From: Nitrosomonas communis
GTDB lineage: Bacteria > Pseudomonadota > Gammaproteobacteria > Burkholderiales > Nitrosomonadaceae
Length of the DNA: 64,000 bases
Reading direction: 5' to 3'
Assembly (NCBI RefSeq): GCF_001007935.1
Contig: NZ_CP011451.1
Span: 1,302,001-1,366,000, forward strand
Under the pieces are notes generated by a model that did not search any database, had not been told where the DNA came from, and was given only the letters and a program-made list of their open reading frames with translations. Shown piece after piece: positions 32,877 to 42,758 of this stretch. Made by a program: the position numbers and the translations under genes. Every line of letters begins with the position of its first letter. The stretch's first letter is position 1.

Positions 32877-35167
32877 ATGGCTTTAACACACAATCTAGGA
32901 TTTCCACGCATGGGCGCACGCCGGGAATTAAAGCAAGCGCTTGAAGCATACTGGAGAAGGGAGATTGACGTGCAGCAATTAAAAGATCAGGCCAAAGCCA
33001 TTCGCAAAAAAATTGGCTGCTGCAAAAAGAAGCGGGTCTAAACCTGATACCAGTTGGCGATTTTGCCTTGTATGACCACATGCTCAATATATCCACCAAT
33101 GGGTGCAATACCTGAGCGTTTCAATTCGAGTCAGCATGGCACCATGGTCGATCTGTATTTTTCCATGGCACGAGGGACGCCCGATCAATCTGCAATGGAA
33201 ATGACCAAGTGGTTCAATACCAACTATCACTATATCGTTCCGGAATTTAACAGACAGACCCATTTTCAGATCACCTCGGAGCAGTTGTTTGATGAGATCA
33301 AGGAAGCCCAGATATCGGGCATTTCTCCCAAGGTGGTATTGATCGGGCCGCTGACGTATTTATTTATGGGCAAGGAAACAGAAGTGGGTTTTAATCGCCT
33401 GGAGTTATTGCCCCGTTTGCTGCCCGCTTATCGCAATATTCTATCTTGAATAGCAGCATTAGGCGTCCAGTGGGTACAGATGGACGAACCCTGCCTGGCA
33501 TTTGAGCTGGAAGCCATCTGGTTAGAAAAGCTGAGTGAAGTCTATACCATCTTACACGGAAGCGGCTGCCAATTGTTGCTGACGACCTATTTTGATGCCA
33601 TTGATAAACATGCGGCCACACTCAAAGCTTTACCTGTCGAGGGTCTGCATATTGATGTATGTCGCGCACCACATCAACTCGATGTCTTTCTTCCTGATTA
33701 CCCGACTAACAAGGTACTTTCGCTGGGTATCATCGATGGGCGCAACGTGTGGCGCGCCGATCTCTCCCAGGCATTCGCAACTCTATCAAAATCAAAAGCA
33801 TAATCTTTGCTGGGGGGACAATTATGGATTTCACCGACCTGCTCGTTATTACACTGTCCGGTCGATCTCCAGCTGGAGACCCGGCTGGAAGGTGAAATTA
33901 AAGGCTGGCTGGCTTTCTCAGTGCAGAAACTCAACGAAATTGTCATTCTGGGACGGGGACTAAACCAGGGAAAAGCATCCATCCAAACCTTTTTGCAAGA
34001 GTCCGTTGAAGTGAGACAGGCACGACAGCAATCCAAACGGATACATCATCCGCTGGTACAAGAGCGCGTAAAAAAAATTAACACAGCGCGAGTGCCAGCG
34101 TCATCTTCCCTTTGCGCAACGACAATCTTTGCAACAACATTATTTTCAGTTGCCGCTACTGCCGACCACTACCATCGGCTCATTCCCCCAAACAACCGAG
34201 ATTCGCAAAGCCAGAGCTGCTTTCAGAAAAGGAGAGCTCTTCCATTTGGACTATCTGGAGGCCATGCGCGCTGAAATCCAGCATGTCATCGGCAACAGGA
34301 AGAAATAGGGCTTGATGTGCTCGTGCATGGCGAAGCTGAGCGCAACGATATGGTGGAATATTTTGCAGAGCAGCTATGGGGTTATGCGTTTACCGAAAAT
34401 GGCTGGATGCAAAGCTATGGTTCGCGCTGTGTTAAACCGCCTATTCTCTATGGTGATATTTATCGCCCGGAAGCCATGACAGCTAATTGGATCAGCTATG
34501 CCCAGAGCCTAACCAGCAAACCGGTCAAGAGAATGCTGACGGGTCCGGTGACCATGCTGATGTGGTATTTGTACGCGACGACCAGCCTTATTCTGAAACA
34601 GCGCTGCAGCTTGCTCTTGCCATCCGAGATGAAGTAAAAGATTTAGAGCAAACCGGCATTGGCATCATTCAAATTGATGATCCTGCTTTTCGTGAGGGAC
34701 TCCCACTGAAAAAATCAGCTTAGGCCAGCTACCTAAAGTGGGCAGTCCAGGCATTTCGTGTGGCAAGTTCAGGTTTTAAGGACCAAACACAAATTCATAC
34801 CCATATGTGTTATTCAGAATTTAACGATATTTTACCTGCGATTGCCGAAATGGACGCAGATGTCATGACCATTGAGACCTCTCGTTCCCATATGGAATTG
34901 CTGGATGCATTTGTGCAATTCGCTTATCCCAATGAGATCGGCCAAGGAGTATATGATATTCACTCTCCACGCATTCCTGATACGAATGAGATGCTGACAA
35001 TACTGAAAAAAGCGCTACGACATATCCCACCCTAGCAATTATGGGTCAATCCTGATTGCGGACTGAAAACCCGGGATTGGGCTGAGACTTATATTGCATT
35101 GAAGAAAATGGTCAATGCGGCGCATATCCTGCGTAATCAGCTCATTCCAATTCCAAATCAGACATGA
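32877..35167 (+). pseudogene. metE: Cobalamin-independent methionine synthase MetE, decayed
   Basis: Homology extends almost the whole MetE length (about 760 codons) across all three frames. The ATG at 32877 gives [21 protein letters not shown] one-base loss in the A-run near 33010 breaks the frame; [21 protein letters not shown] follows in another. Further pieces: [19 protein letters not shown], a stop after [85 protein letters not shown], a stop, [12 protein letters not shown] (Zn-binding His and Cys), and [17 protein letters not shown]. The gene is dead. It would methylate homocysteine with methyl-tetrahydropteroyl triglutamate. Confidence 0.93.
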
Positions 35168-35459
35168 CGCGAAGGTGGTCACAGACAGTGTCAATGGTAC
35201 AGCAAAGTGAAATCGACAAAGCCAGGTTGGATTGAGCAATGGAATGACTGCTTAGTGTCTCATCAATGGGAAAAGCCGTACCCAATTTGAAGCTTACGCT
35301 TGATTCAGGTAATGAAAAAGTTTGTACAGTGGCTAGGCATCAGCAGTTATAATTGCCCTCTCTGGCTGGAAAATCTCCGGATTAGTCAGTCAAATCGTTA
35401 TTCTGCTTTCTAACAGATTCAACTATATAAATAAGTTATTACTCGATCTTTAGCCTCAC
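35168..35459. other. Intergenic, no gene recognised
   Basis: About 290 bases after the metE remnant. Short open peptides (for example SEIDKARLD) have no recognised match and could be further debris. The yqaA promoter should be here. Confidence 0.35.
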
Positions 35460-35879
35460 ATGGATGAACAATCAAGTCTGCTGGCCTTGTTTACCAGCAG
35501 TTTTCTGGCGGCCACTCTTCTGCCAGGTGGCTCAGAAGCGGTATTAGCAGGCGTACTCATGGCTTACCCTGAACTTTACAGTTCAGCCTTGAGCATTGCC
35601 ACAATTGGCAATACACTCGGTGGAATGAGTTCTTATGTGATTGGCTGTTTATTGCCAGACGAAAAGGCGATGCGTAGCAAAATGGGTAACAAAACGCGTG
35701 GATTAGAATGGGTACGCCAGCATGGCGCGCCCATTCTCTTTTTCTCCTGGTTACCCTTGATCGGTGATGTATTGTGTGTCGCTGCAGGCTGGTTGCGTAT
35801 CCACTGGCTTTGGGCTGTGATATTTATTGCGGCAGGAAAATTTGCACGTTACTGGGTCATTGCCACTGCAATCAGTTAA
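35460..35879 (+). CDS. yqaA: YqaA family membrane protein
   Basis: 139 residues with about four membrane segments. The family pattern is visible: TLLPGGSEAVL (about 20-30), GNTLGGMSSY (about 55-64), HGAPILFFSWLPLIGDVLC (about 87-105) and AGKFARYW near the end. Related to the DedA/SNARE-associated group; function unknown. Converges on grxD. Confidence 0.9.
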   Translation: MDEQSSLLALFTSSFLAATLLPGGSEAVLAGVLMAYPELYSSALSIATIGNTLGGMSSYVIGCLLPDEKAMRSKMGNKTRGLEWVRQHGAPILFFSWLPLIGDVLCVAAGWLRIHWLWAVIFIAAGKFARYWVIATAIS

Positions 35880-35896
35880 TCCCCAGAGGCTGGGGA
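35880..35896. terminator. Small hairpin between convergent yqaA and grxD
   Basis: A 7-bp stem (TCCCCAG with CTGGGGA) and a 3-base AGG loop, directly after the yqaA stop. No T-run. May end one or both transcripts. Confidence 0.4.
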
Positions 35897-35924
35897 CTAA
35901 CTCATAATTAGCTCATCTAACTGG

Positions 35925-36233
35925 TTACTTCTCAAGTAATTTCTTTAACTCTCCATTTTGGTACATCTCGCTCATGATATCTGAACCGCCGACAAACTCA
36001 CCGTTTATATAAAGCTGCGGAATAGTTGGCCAGTTAGAATACTCTTTAACTCCCTGGCGAATTTCCGGATCAGCGAGTACATCAACCGAGAATAAATCTT
36101 TCACGCCACATGCATTGAGTATCTTAATTGCATTGGCAGAAAACCCACATTGGGGGTGATCAGGTGTACCTTTCATATAAAGCACTACGGGATGAGTAGT
36201 AATTTGCTGTTCAATCACCTCATTAGCATTCAC
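35925..36233 (-). CDS. grxD: Monothiol glutaredoxin (Grx4 type)
   Basis: 102 residues. The active-site CGFS is in HPQCGFSANAIKIL (about 27-40), and the glutathione-binding WPTIPQLYINGEFVGGSDI (about 68-86) is complete. These bind [2Fe-2S] with glutathione and take part in iron-sulfur delivery. Separate from prmC by about 140 bases and a hairpin. Confidence 0.97.
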   Translation of the reverse strand: MNANEVIEQQITTHPVVLYMKGTPDHPQCGFSANAIKILNACGVKDLFSVDVLADPEIRQGVKEYSNWPTIPQLYINGEFVGGSDIMSEMYQNGELKKLLEK

Positions 36234-36327
36234 GTCTCGATATCCTCCTTAAATAATTAATTCGAAAGCTAATTTTATTATTAGATAGCCAGGTGAAATT
36301 ATGGTTCTATTTTTTATCAGACATTAT

Positions 36328-36360
36328 TGCGGTATCTCACCCTTCAGCAAGCATACCGCA
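36328..36360 (-). terminator. Inverted repeat after prmC, possible terminator
   Basis: TGCGGTAT (36328-36335) pairs with ATACCGCA (36353-36360), with a 17-base loop. It lies 12 bases past the prmC stop. No clear T-run follows on the minus strand, so the terminator call is tentative. Confidence 0.45.
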
Positions 36361-36371
36361 TTAATCATATT

Positions 36372-37226
36372 CTAGCAGTGAGCTTTTGTCGCCAGAGCAC
36401 GATCATCACGTTGCCCGCCACTCACGCGTAGTATCCCTGCCAGATCTGGACAGGAGAATATGTTAATAAAATTGGATTCTGCCAGCAATTGCCGGCAAAT
36501 AGTAGCTTGGTCATAACCATGCTCTAGTAACAGTCCACCCCCTGCAGCCAAAAAATCCGGTGCATGGGCGATGATGTGACGAATACATGCCAAGCCATCA
36601 TTCAGCGCCATCAGCGCAATATGAGGCTCAAAACGTAGATCACCTTGATCCAGATGGGGATCTCCCTGGGCCACATAAGGTGGATTCGAGATGATCAGAT
36701 TAAATTCATCATGATCCAATCCATCCAACCAGTTTCCTGCACGTATCTGCACATTATGGATGCCCAGCCTTTCTGCATTCAACCGAGCAATTGACAGTGC
36801 ATCAGGTGAGAGATCGACTGCCGTAACATGAGCTAATGGCCGATGTTTGCTAATGGTAAGTGCAATTGCGCCACTTCCTGTGCCTAAATCAAGCACTTTA
36901 CAAGTTTGATTAACTGGAATACGTGATAAAGCCAGTTCTACCAGTAATTCTGTTTCCGGTCGAGGAATTAAAACAGCAGGCGTAACCTTAAAAGTCAAAT
37001 CATAGAATTCACGTTCACCGACCAGATAGGCAACGGGCTCACCCGCACTTCTCCTCATTACCAGCAATTGGAAAGTATTTAATTGCTCGTGATTCAATAT
37101 ATCATCTGAGTGAGCAGCCAGAAAGGCGGCATCTACATTTAACGCATATTGAAGCAATAGGCGTGCCTCTATATGATCTACAAGGCAATGTGCATCTTGT
37201 AGTGCCTGTGCTATCGTGACCTGCAT
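36372..37226 (-). CDS. prmC: Peptide chain release factor N5-glutamine methyltransferase
   Basis: 284 residues. Methylates the GGQ glutamine of release factors. SAM-binding motif LDLGTGSGAIALT (about 116-128), substrate motif IISNPPYVA (about 184-192), and the typical N-terminal helical domain. It follows prfA by 41 bases, so substrate and modifying enzyme are in one operon (hemA-prfA-prmC). Confidence 0.96.
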   Translation of the reverse strand: MQVTIAQALQDAHCLVDHIEARLLLQYALNVDAAFLAAHSDDILNHEQLNTFQLLVMRRSAGEPVAYLVGEREFYDLTFKVTPAVLIPRPETELLVELALSRIPVNQTCKVLDLGTGSGAIALTISKHRPLAHVTAVDLSPDALSIARLNAERLGIHNVQIRAGNWLDGLDHDEFNLIISNPPYVAQGDPHLDQGDLRFEPHIALMALNDGLACIRHIIAHAPDFLAAGGGLLLEHGYDQATICRQLLAESNFINIFSCPDLAGILRVSGGQRDDRALATKAHC

Positions 37227-37267
37227 ACTTGCGCAGCTATTTTAAAGTGAGTACTTCCCTGGAGCCG

Positions 37268-38347
37268 TCATTTTTCCATCAGAGATGCCAACTGCTCTGC
37301 TTGGTGTTCAGCCATCAATGCTGAACATAGCTCATCAAGATCGCCATCCATGATTTGGTCCATCTTATAAAGCGTAAGATTAATACGATGATCTGTCACT
37401 CGTCCTTGCGGAAAATTATAGGTGCGAATCCGCTCCGAGCGCTCTCCGCTTCCCACCAGTGATTTGCGCGTCGCCGCCTGCTCTGCCTGCTGCTCATGCA
37501 TTTGCTTATCGAGAATGCGGGCAGCCAATACACTCATTGCTTGTGCCTTGTTTTTATGCTGAGAACGCCCTTCCTGACATTCGACGACGATCCCCGTGGG
37601 TAAATGGGTAATACGGACGGCTGAATCCGTTTTATTGATATGCTGACCGCCTGCACCGGATGCCCGGAAGGTATCAATTCTTAACTCAGCCGGATTCAAT
37701 TCAACACCGGTAATTTCATCCACTTCTGGGATAACCGCAACGGTACAGGTAGAGGTATGTACTCTTCCTTGAGTTTCTGTTGCTGGCACGCGCTGCACGC
37801 GATGGGCACCTGATTCAAACTTGAGCCGAGAATAAGCCCCATAACCGATAATCCTGGCGATAATTTCCTTGTAGCCACCTACATCAGAAGGGCTTTGTGA
37901 GATGATCTCGACCTGCCAGCGCTGACGCTCAGCATAGCGTGCATACATACGAAACAGATTACCCGCAAACAATGCAGATTCATCTCCACCCGTGCCTGCA
38001 CGAATTTCAAGAAAAATATTACGCTCATCATTGGGATCTTTTGGCAATAACTGCTTAAGCAACTCAGCTTCGATTTTCTGGAGTTTCTCTTTCCCAGCGA
38101 CAATTTCAGCTTCAGCAAAATCCCGCATGTGGGGATCGGGGATCATCTCTCTGGCGGTTTGAATATCCAACTCAGTTTGCTTATGAGCCTGATAAAGCTC
38201 AACCACTGGAACAATCTCCGCCCGCTCACGCGTCAGCTTGCGATATTTATCCAGATCGGCTGTAATTTTCTCGCTGCTCAATAGCTGGTTCAATTCCTCC
38301 AGCCGCACACTCAGACGAGTGAGCCGGTCTGCAATACTTTTATTCAT
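37268..38347 (-). CDS. prfA: Peptide chain release factor 1
   Basis: 359 residues. Ends translation at UAA and UAG. The GGQ motif is in [18 protein letters not shown] (about 228-245); [15 protein letters not shown] carries the PxT-type stop-codon reader. The start codon overlaps the hemA stop by 4 bases (ATGA), so translation is coupled. Confidence 0.98.
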   Translation of the reverse strand: MNKSIADRLTRLSVRLEELNQLLSSEKITADLDKYRKLTRERAEIVPVVELYQAHKQTELDIQTAREMIPDPHMRDFAEAEIVAGKEKLQKIEAELLKQLLPKDPNDERNIFLEIRAGTGGDESALFAGNLFRMYARYAERQRWQVEIISQSPSDVGGYKEIIARIIGYGAYSRLKFESGAHRVQRVPATETQGRVHTSTCTVAVIPEVDEITGVELNPAELRIDTFRASGAGGQHINKTDSAVRITHLPTGIVVECQEGRSQHKNKAQAMSVLAARILDKQMHEQQAEQAATRKSLVGSGERSERIRTYNFPQGRVTDHRINLTLYKMDQIMDGDLDELCSALMAEHQAEQLASLMEK

Positions 38348-39597
38348 TGTGGGTAATGTAATTGATATAACCGATTGATTAGCTCGACCAGCTTATCCCG
38401 CTCATCATCGGCGGCATGATTCAGCATACTGGAAGGAAAGTGTAAGAATTTGTTGGTTAATCCATTACTGAGCGATTCGAGTATCTTTTCTGGATTTTCT
38501 CCTTTTGCCAGCAGCTTCTGCGCGCGTGTAAGTTCATGCCTGCGAAAGCGCTCTGCCTGATCCCGCAGTGCTCTGATGGTCGGAACGAGTTGGCGTGTGG
38601 CCAGCCAACGCATAAAATCAATCACATTGGTTTCAATGATGGTCTCAGCCTGGGCAACTGCGCTGAGACGAGAGTCCAGTCCCTCTTTGACGATATCGGC
38701 CAAATCATCCACATAATAAAGAAATACATCATCCAGCTCTGCGACTTCCAGCTCGACATCTCGCGGGACTGCCAAATCGACAATAAAAATGGGCCGATGC
38801 TTGCGGATCTTGACGGCACGTTCCAACATGCCCTTGCCCAGAATCGGTAAGGGACTGGCCGTACAGGTAACCACAATATCGTGCAACGCCAGTTGTTCAG
38901 GTAATTCGCTAAGTGGGATGGCTCGTGCATTGAAGCGTCGCGCTAATGCTTCGGCCCGTTCGGCAGTGCGATTGGCAACTGTAATCCTCTTGGGGTGCTT
39001 GGCAATAAAGTGGCTAGCGCAAAGCTCAATCATTTCACCTGCACCAATAAATAGGACATTCTGTTCGCTGATATCACCAAAGATCCGCTCTGCTAAGCGA
39101 GCAGCGGCAGCAGCCATGGATACGGAACAAGCCCCAATCTCAGTAGATGTGCGTACCTCCTTAGCCACAAAAAAAGTGTGCTGGAACAACTTGTGCAGCA
39201 ATAATCCGAGCGTACCGGCATTCTGTGCTGACTTGATCGCATTCTTCATCTGGCCGAGTATCTGCGGTTCACCCAGCACCATGGAATCCAGTCCGCTGGC
39301 CACCCGAAAAGCATGCTTGACTGCCTGCTCTCGAGGCAATCGATAAAGATAAGGCTCTAATTCACGTTCAGGCAAATGATGAAAATGTGTGAGCCAGTGT
39401 ATCGCCGTATCGGGTTTCTCGGTGTTACAGTAAATTTCTGTACGGTTACATGTCGAAACAATGGCAGCTTCTTTAACTGCATGGTTTCCCACCAGGTCAT
39501 GCAAAGCATGCTCCATTGTATTTTCATTAAACGTAACTTGCTCACGTATATCTAGTGGTGCTGTATTGTGATTGATACCAAAGGCAAATAATTGCAT
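38344..39597 (-). CDS. hemA: Glutamyl-tRNA reductase
   Basis: 417 residues. First committed step of C5 haem synthesis: reduces Glu-tRNA to glutamate semialdehyde with NADPH. Catalytic Cys in [10 protein letters not shown] (about 46-55), the [10 protein letters not shown] block (about 108-117), NADP-binding IGAGEM, and a C-terminal dimerisation helix. It heads hemA-prfA-prmC. Confidence 0.98.
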   Translation of the reverse strand: MQLFAFGINHNTAPLDIREQVTFNENTMEHALHDLVGNHAVKEAAIVSTCNRTEIYCNTEKPDTAIHWLTHFHHLPERELEPYLYRLPREQAVKHAFRVASGLDSMVLGEPQILGQMKNAIKSAQNAGTLGLLLHKLFQHTFFVAKEVRTSTEIGACSVSMAAAAARLAERIFGDISEQNVLFIGAGEMIELCASHFIAKHPKRITVANRTAERAEALARRFNARAIPLSELPEQLALHDIVVTCTASPLPILGKGMLERAVKIRKHRPIFIVDLAVPRDVELEVAELDDVFLYYVDDLADIVKEGLDSRLSAVAQAETIIETNVIDFMRWLATRQLVPTIRALRDQAERFRRHELTRAQKLLAKGENPEKILESLSNGLTNKFLHFPSSMLNHAADDERDKLVELINRLYQLHYPQ

Positions 39598-39855
39598 GAA
39601 AGGTGATCTTTAAATAGCTAAAAATCGGAAATGCATCATTATAGCGGAAGTTTAAGCGCTATCAATGAAAGGAATAGATTTGCCTTACACACTTCCTCTA
39701 ACTACCTTTATAAATGCTAAATGTAAAACCTCTGCATAACTGTACTTTTAGTTTTTTTCTCTGGGCTCTGGGTATAGGTAGTTCATAAAATCGATTACTT
39801 AAAAATACTAAATTATCCAAAAAACCAGTTATGCACAAGCTTCTAAGTGATTAAG

Positions 39856-40347
39856 TTAACGCCACGGCATAATGGGAATAGTAGAGATACTGTTTTTAGG
39901 TGATCCTTCAATAATTCTATCGCTATAGGTAAGATAAATCAGCACATTGCGTTTAGGATCATAAAAACGCACCACCTGTAAGGTCTTAAACAGCAACGAA
40001 GTGCTTTTCTTAAATACTTCCTCACCATCTTGCTTTCCATTTCTCACATCCTCGGGTAGTTCGATGGGACCTACCTGTCGACAAGCTATGGCTGCATCAG
40101 CGGTATCCTCAGCCACTCCCACTGTACCCTTAATCCCCCCTGTTTTAGCCCGACTGAGATAACAGGTAGCTCCTGCAATATCGGGATCATCAAACGCTTC
40201 AACGACAATTTTATCATTAGCTCCCAAAAACTTAAATCGAGTGGATACACTACCAATTGGTTCAGCCATTAAAGGAAAAGCAAACAATAAGACTAAAATA
40301 AATATAAAAAACTTAATTTGCTTTGAAAAATTTAAGAGATAAATCAT
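39856..40347 (-). CDS. creA: CreA family protein
   Basis: 163 residues from ATG at 40347; an ATG 7 codons upstream is also possible. A signal peptide (hydrophobic at about 10-27, AEP after the cut) suggests periplasm. Family marks are [32 protein letters not shown] and [17 protein letters not shown]. Found in many proteobacteria, role unknown. It is alone, about 260 bases downstream of the hemA start region. Confidence 0.92.
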   Translation of the reverse strand: MIYLLNFSKQIKFFIFILVLLFAFPLMAEPIGSVSTRFKFLGANDKIVVEAFDDPDIAGATCYLSRAKTGGIKGTVGVAEDTADAAIACRQVGPIELPEDVRNGKQDGEEVFKKSTSLLFKTLQVVRFYDPKRNVLIYLTYSDRIIEGSPKNSISTIPIMPWR

Positions 40348-41232
40348 CGTATGGTTTCTCCATTTCATCGTACACTATGCTCTATCACTGCTCAGCTAGA
40401 TATTTAATCAAAATCTCGTTGACCCTTAGCTTAGAGAGCATAAATCGATAAATGTTTAATTGCACTTATTGTCAGCTAATAAATTTACGCCGTCATCCAT
40501 TCAAGGCATTGTCAAGCTTATGTCACTGCGTAAGCCCGAAATTGGGATATCCATAATGAATGGACGAGAATTTTAACTTGCATCTCCTCACAGTAAAAGT
40601 ATTTTATTATTAAAGAGTACCCCTATAAATTCATATTTGCGAGCATCCGCTTCGCGGATGGCCTGCTTACCCCCTCTCGTCACTATACTTCGTTGTTCAT
40701 AAAAAAGGCTGCCTTACCTATAGTGATAGGCTGCATCCACATTTTTTGTGCTTACCTTGTCTTGTTTAAAACTCTCTATTTTTAGTGGTGCCCACAATTC
40801 CAACTAATTTCCCCATACTATGCCATGTAGAACCATAACTTTTTATTATATATAAGAAAACTTGACTCAAGCTTACTCTAGCCCACCAATAAAACCCATT
40901 CCCTCTCCCAATAGCATAAAAAAATGTCAAGCGTTCAAACTTTATCGCAAAGTATTTGTCTTGATACCATAATACTAAAAGTAGCTATCAATCTCCGTGT
41001 ACTTTCATACTGTGAATAGAAAAACAACTAAGTATTGCCAAGAAATCAGAAATCCAGAAGTGAGCAGAGAGAATAATATTTAACACATCCTACGCGAAAA
41101 ATCTGAGCATATCAGACTACAAGATGGAAGCTAAGAAATCTGGAATACTGCAAAATAACTGTTATTCGAGATATTCACATTTTCCTTAGTTTTCAGTCTT
41201 TATACTTGCTTTATTCCATTTAGGATGTCGTC
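40348..41232. other. Long non-coding region with one repeat copy
   Basis: About 880 AT-rich bases between creA and the ISAzo13-type element. It holds repeat copy 1 (40615-40793). An 8-bp inverted pair (TCCATTCA near 40497, TGAATGGA near 40557) encloses a stretch resembling a dispersed intergenic palindrome, but is too worn to classify. No ORF with recognisable content on either strand. Confidence 0.5.
40615..40793 (+). repeat. MITE-like repeat, copy 1
   Basis: About 179 bases, roughly 90% identical by eye to the reverse complement of 44625-44802. Ends resemble GAGTACCCCTATAAATTC and the complement of ATTTTTAGTGGTGCCC; this copy's ends are more diverged than copy 2. It holds a GC hairpin CATCCGC-TTC-GCGGATG (40643-40659) and a TAAGCACAAAAAATGTGGATG-like core on the other strand. 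No ORF. Confidence 0.8.
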
Positions 41233-42542
41233 AAAAATAACTTCCAGAAATTGGATTAGAATGTTCATGCAGGATTATGGATAATAAAGCCAATTTATAA
41301 TTGGTGAATGACAAATTGTGGCTATTTACGATAAAAGCATTGAACTGAAGATGCAGCGGTTGTTTCTGATGCTATCAGAAAAGGATCGGCGGCGGTATGC
41401 GGGGATTGAAGCGGCCAAGCTAGGGCACGGCGGTATTGAGTATGTGTCTGGGTTATTTGATATGGATCCCAAGACGGTGCGACGCGGTCTGGTAGAACTG
41501 GAGGTGAGTGAGGATCCTGCGCCGAGCCGGATCAGAAAAAAAAGGTGCGGGACGTAAAAATGCAATGGTTCACAAGCCTACCCTGGAAGAAAATTTCCTC
41601 AGGCTACTTGCGGAATTTACCGCCGGCGATCCGATGCGCGAAGGTGTCTTATGGACCAATCTATCACGTTGCGAGATTAGTCGCCGCCTGGCTGAAATGG
41701 GCACATCAGCAAGTCGGTATACGGTACGTAAATTATTAAAGAAACATGGTTTAGGACAGCGTAAAACGCGTAAGAAAAAAACGCTGGGAGCCCATCCTGA
41801 TCGGGATGCCCAGTTTCAAAACATTGCCAGACTTAAGGCAGCGTATATGGCCAAGGAAGAGCCCGTGATCAGTATTGATTCCAAAAAGAAGGAATTGATT
41901 GGCAATTTCAGTCGAGAAGGTTACACCTATACACAGACGCCTGTAGATGCTTTGGATCATGATTTTCCCAGTGCCGGTGAAGGCAAATTGATTCCGCATG
42001 GCATCTATGATCTGGCGCGAAACGAAGGGCATATGAACCTAAATACCAGCCACGATACCAGTGAATTTTGTTGCGACAGTATTGCGCATTGGTGGAAACA
42101 GCAGGGTTGCCAGCACTATCCCAAGGCCCGGCGGTTGTTGCTTCTCTGTGATGGTGGCGGCAGTAACGCCGCCAATCGACATGTGTTCAAGGAAGCTTTG
42201 CAGGTGCTTGCCAAACGGCTGGGACTGGAAATTCGTGTTGCCCACTATCCGCCTTACTGCTCAAAGTACAACCCTATTGAACACCGGTTGTTTTCGCACA
42301 TTACGCGTGCCTGCCAGGGTGTGGTGTTTCATTCGGTCGCCATTGCCAAACAATTTATGGAGAAGACTAAAACCTGCAAGGGTTTAAAAGTAACCGTGGA
42401 TATATTGACCGGGATTTACGTTACAGGAAAAAAGTGTGCAGAGAATTTTCTTGAAAATATGAGGATCATCTTTGATGACTATCTTCCTCGCTGGAACTAC
42501 CGGGCAGTCCCACAAACAATCTGATTTCGGGAAGTTATTTTT
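41233..42542. mobile_element. ISAzo13-type insertion sequence
   Basis: Near-perfect 19-bp terminal inverted repeats: AAAAATAACTTCCAGAAAT (41233-41251) against the complement of 42524-42542 (AAAAATAACTTCCCGAAAT), one mismatch. About 1310 bases with a single transposase. No target duplication could be recognised, so the outer edge may be off by a few bases. Confidence 0.8.
41318..42524 (+). CDS. ISAzo13-family transposase, two overlapping frames across an A8 run
   Basis: The first frame (41318-41557) gives MAIYDKSIELKMQRLFLMLS and an HTH part (GLFDMDPKTVRRGLVELE). At AGAAAAAAAAGG near 41530 the homology passes to a second frame (KKGAGRKNAMVHKPTLEE) up to 42524. The DDE residues are in the second frame: Asp in VISIDSKKKE, Asp in LLLCDGGGSN, and Glu in CSKYNPIEHRLFSHI. 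With seven A's the protein would be continuous at about 402 residues. Either a one-base insertion or polymerase slippage on the A8 run joins the halves. Apart from this the gene is undamaged. Confidence 0.8.
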
Positions 42543-42758
42543 AGCTAAATCCTTAGTCTTTTTTTATTTGGTAACACCATTCAATTACGTATGCAGAAAA
42601 ATCCATTCATGTTTGGAAAATTATATTTAATAATCATATTGTTAAATATGATAACATTTATTATGAGTCTAACTCGATTAACGAATAAAATTCTGGCGAT
42701 CTTTGCGTCAAGGATTCTTGTCAACAATTCCTCGATTTCCGTCTGAAAGGATCATGCC

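Noticed and set aside
38789..39346. 185-codon plus-strand open frame opposite hemA
   Set aside because: Antisense to a conserved gene; composition follows hemA third-codon positions.
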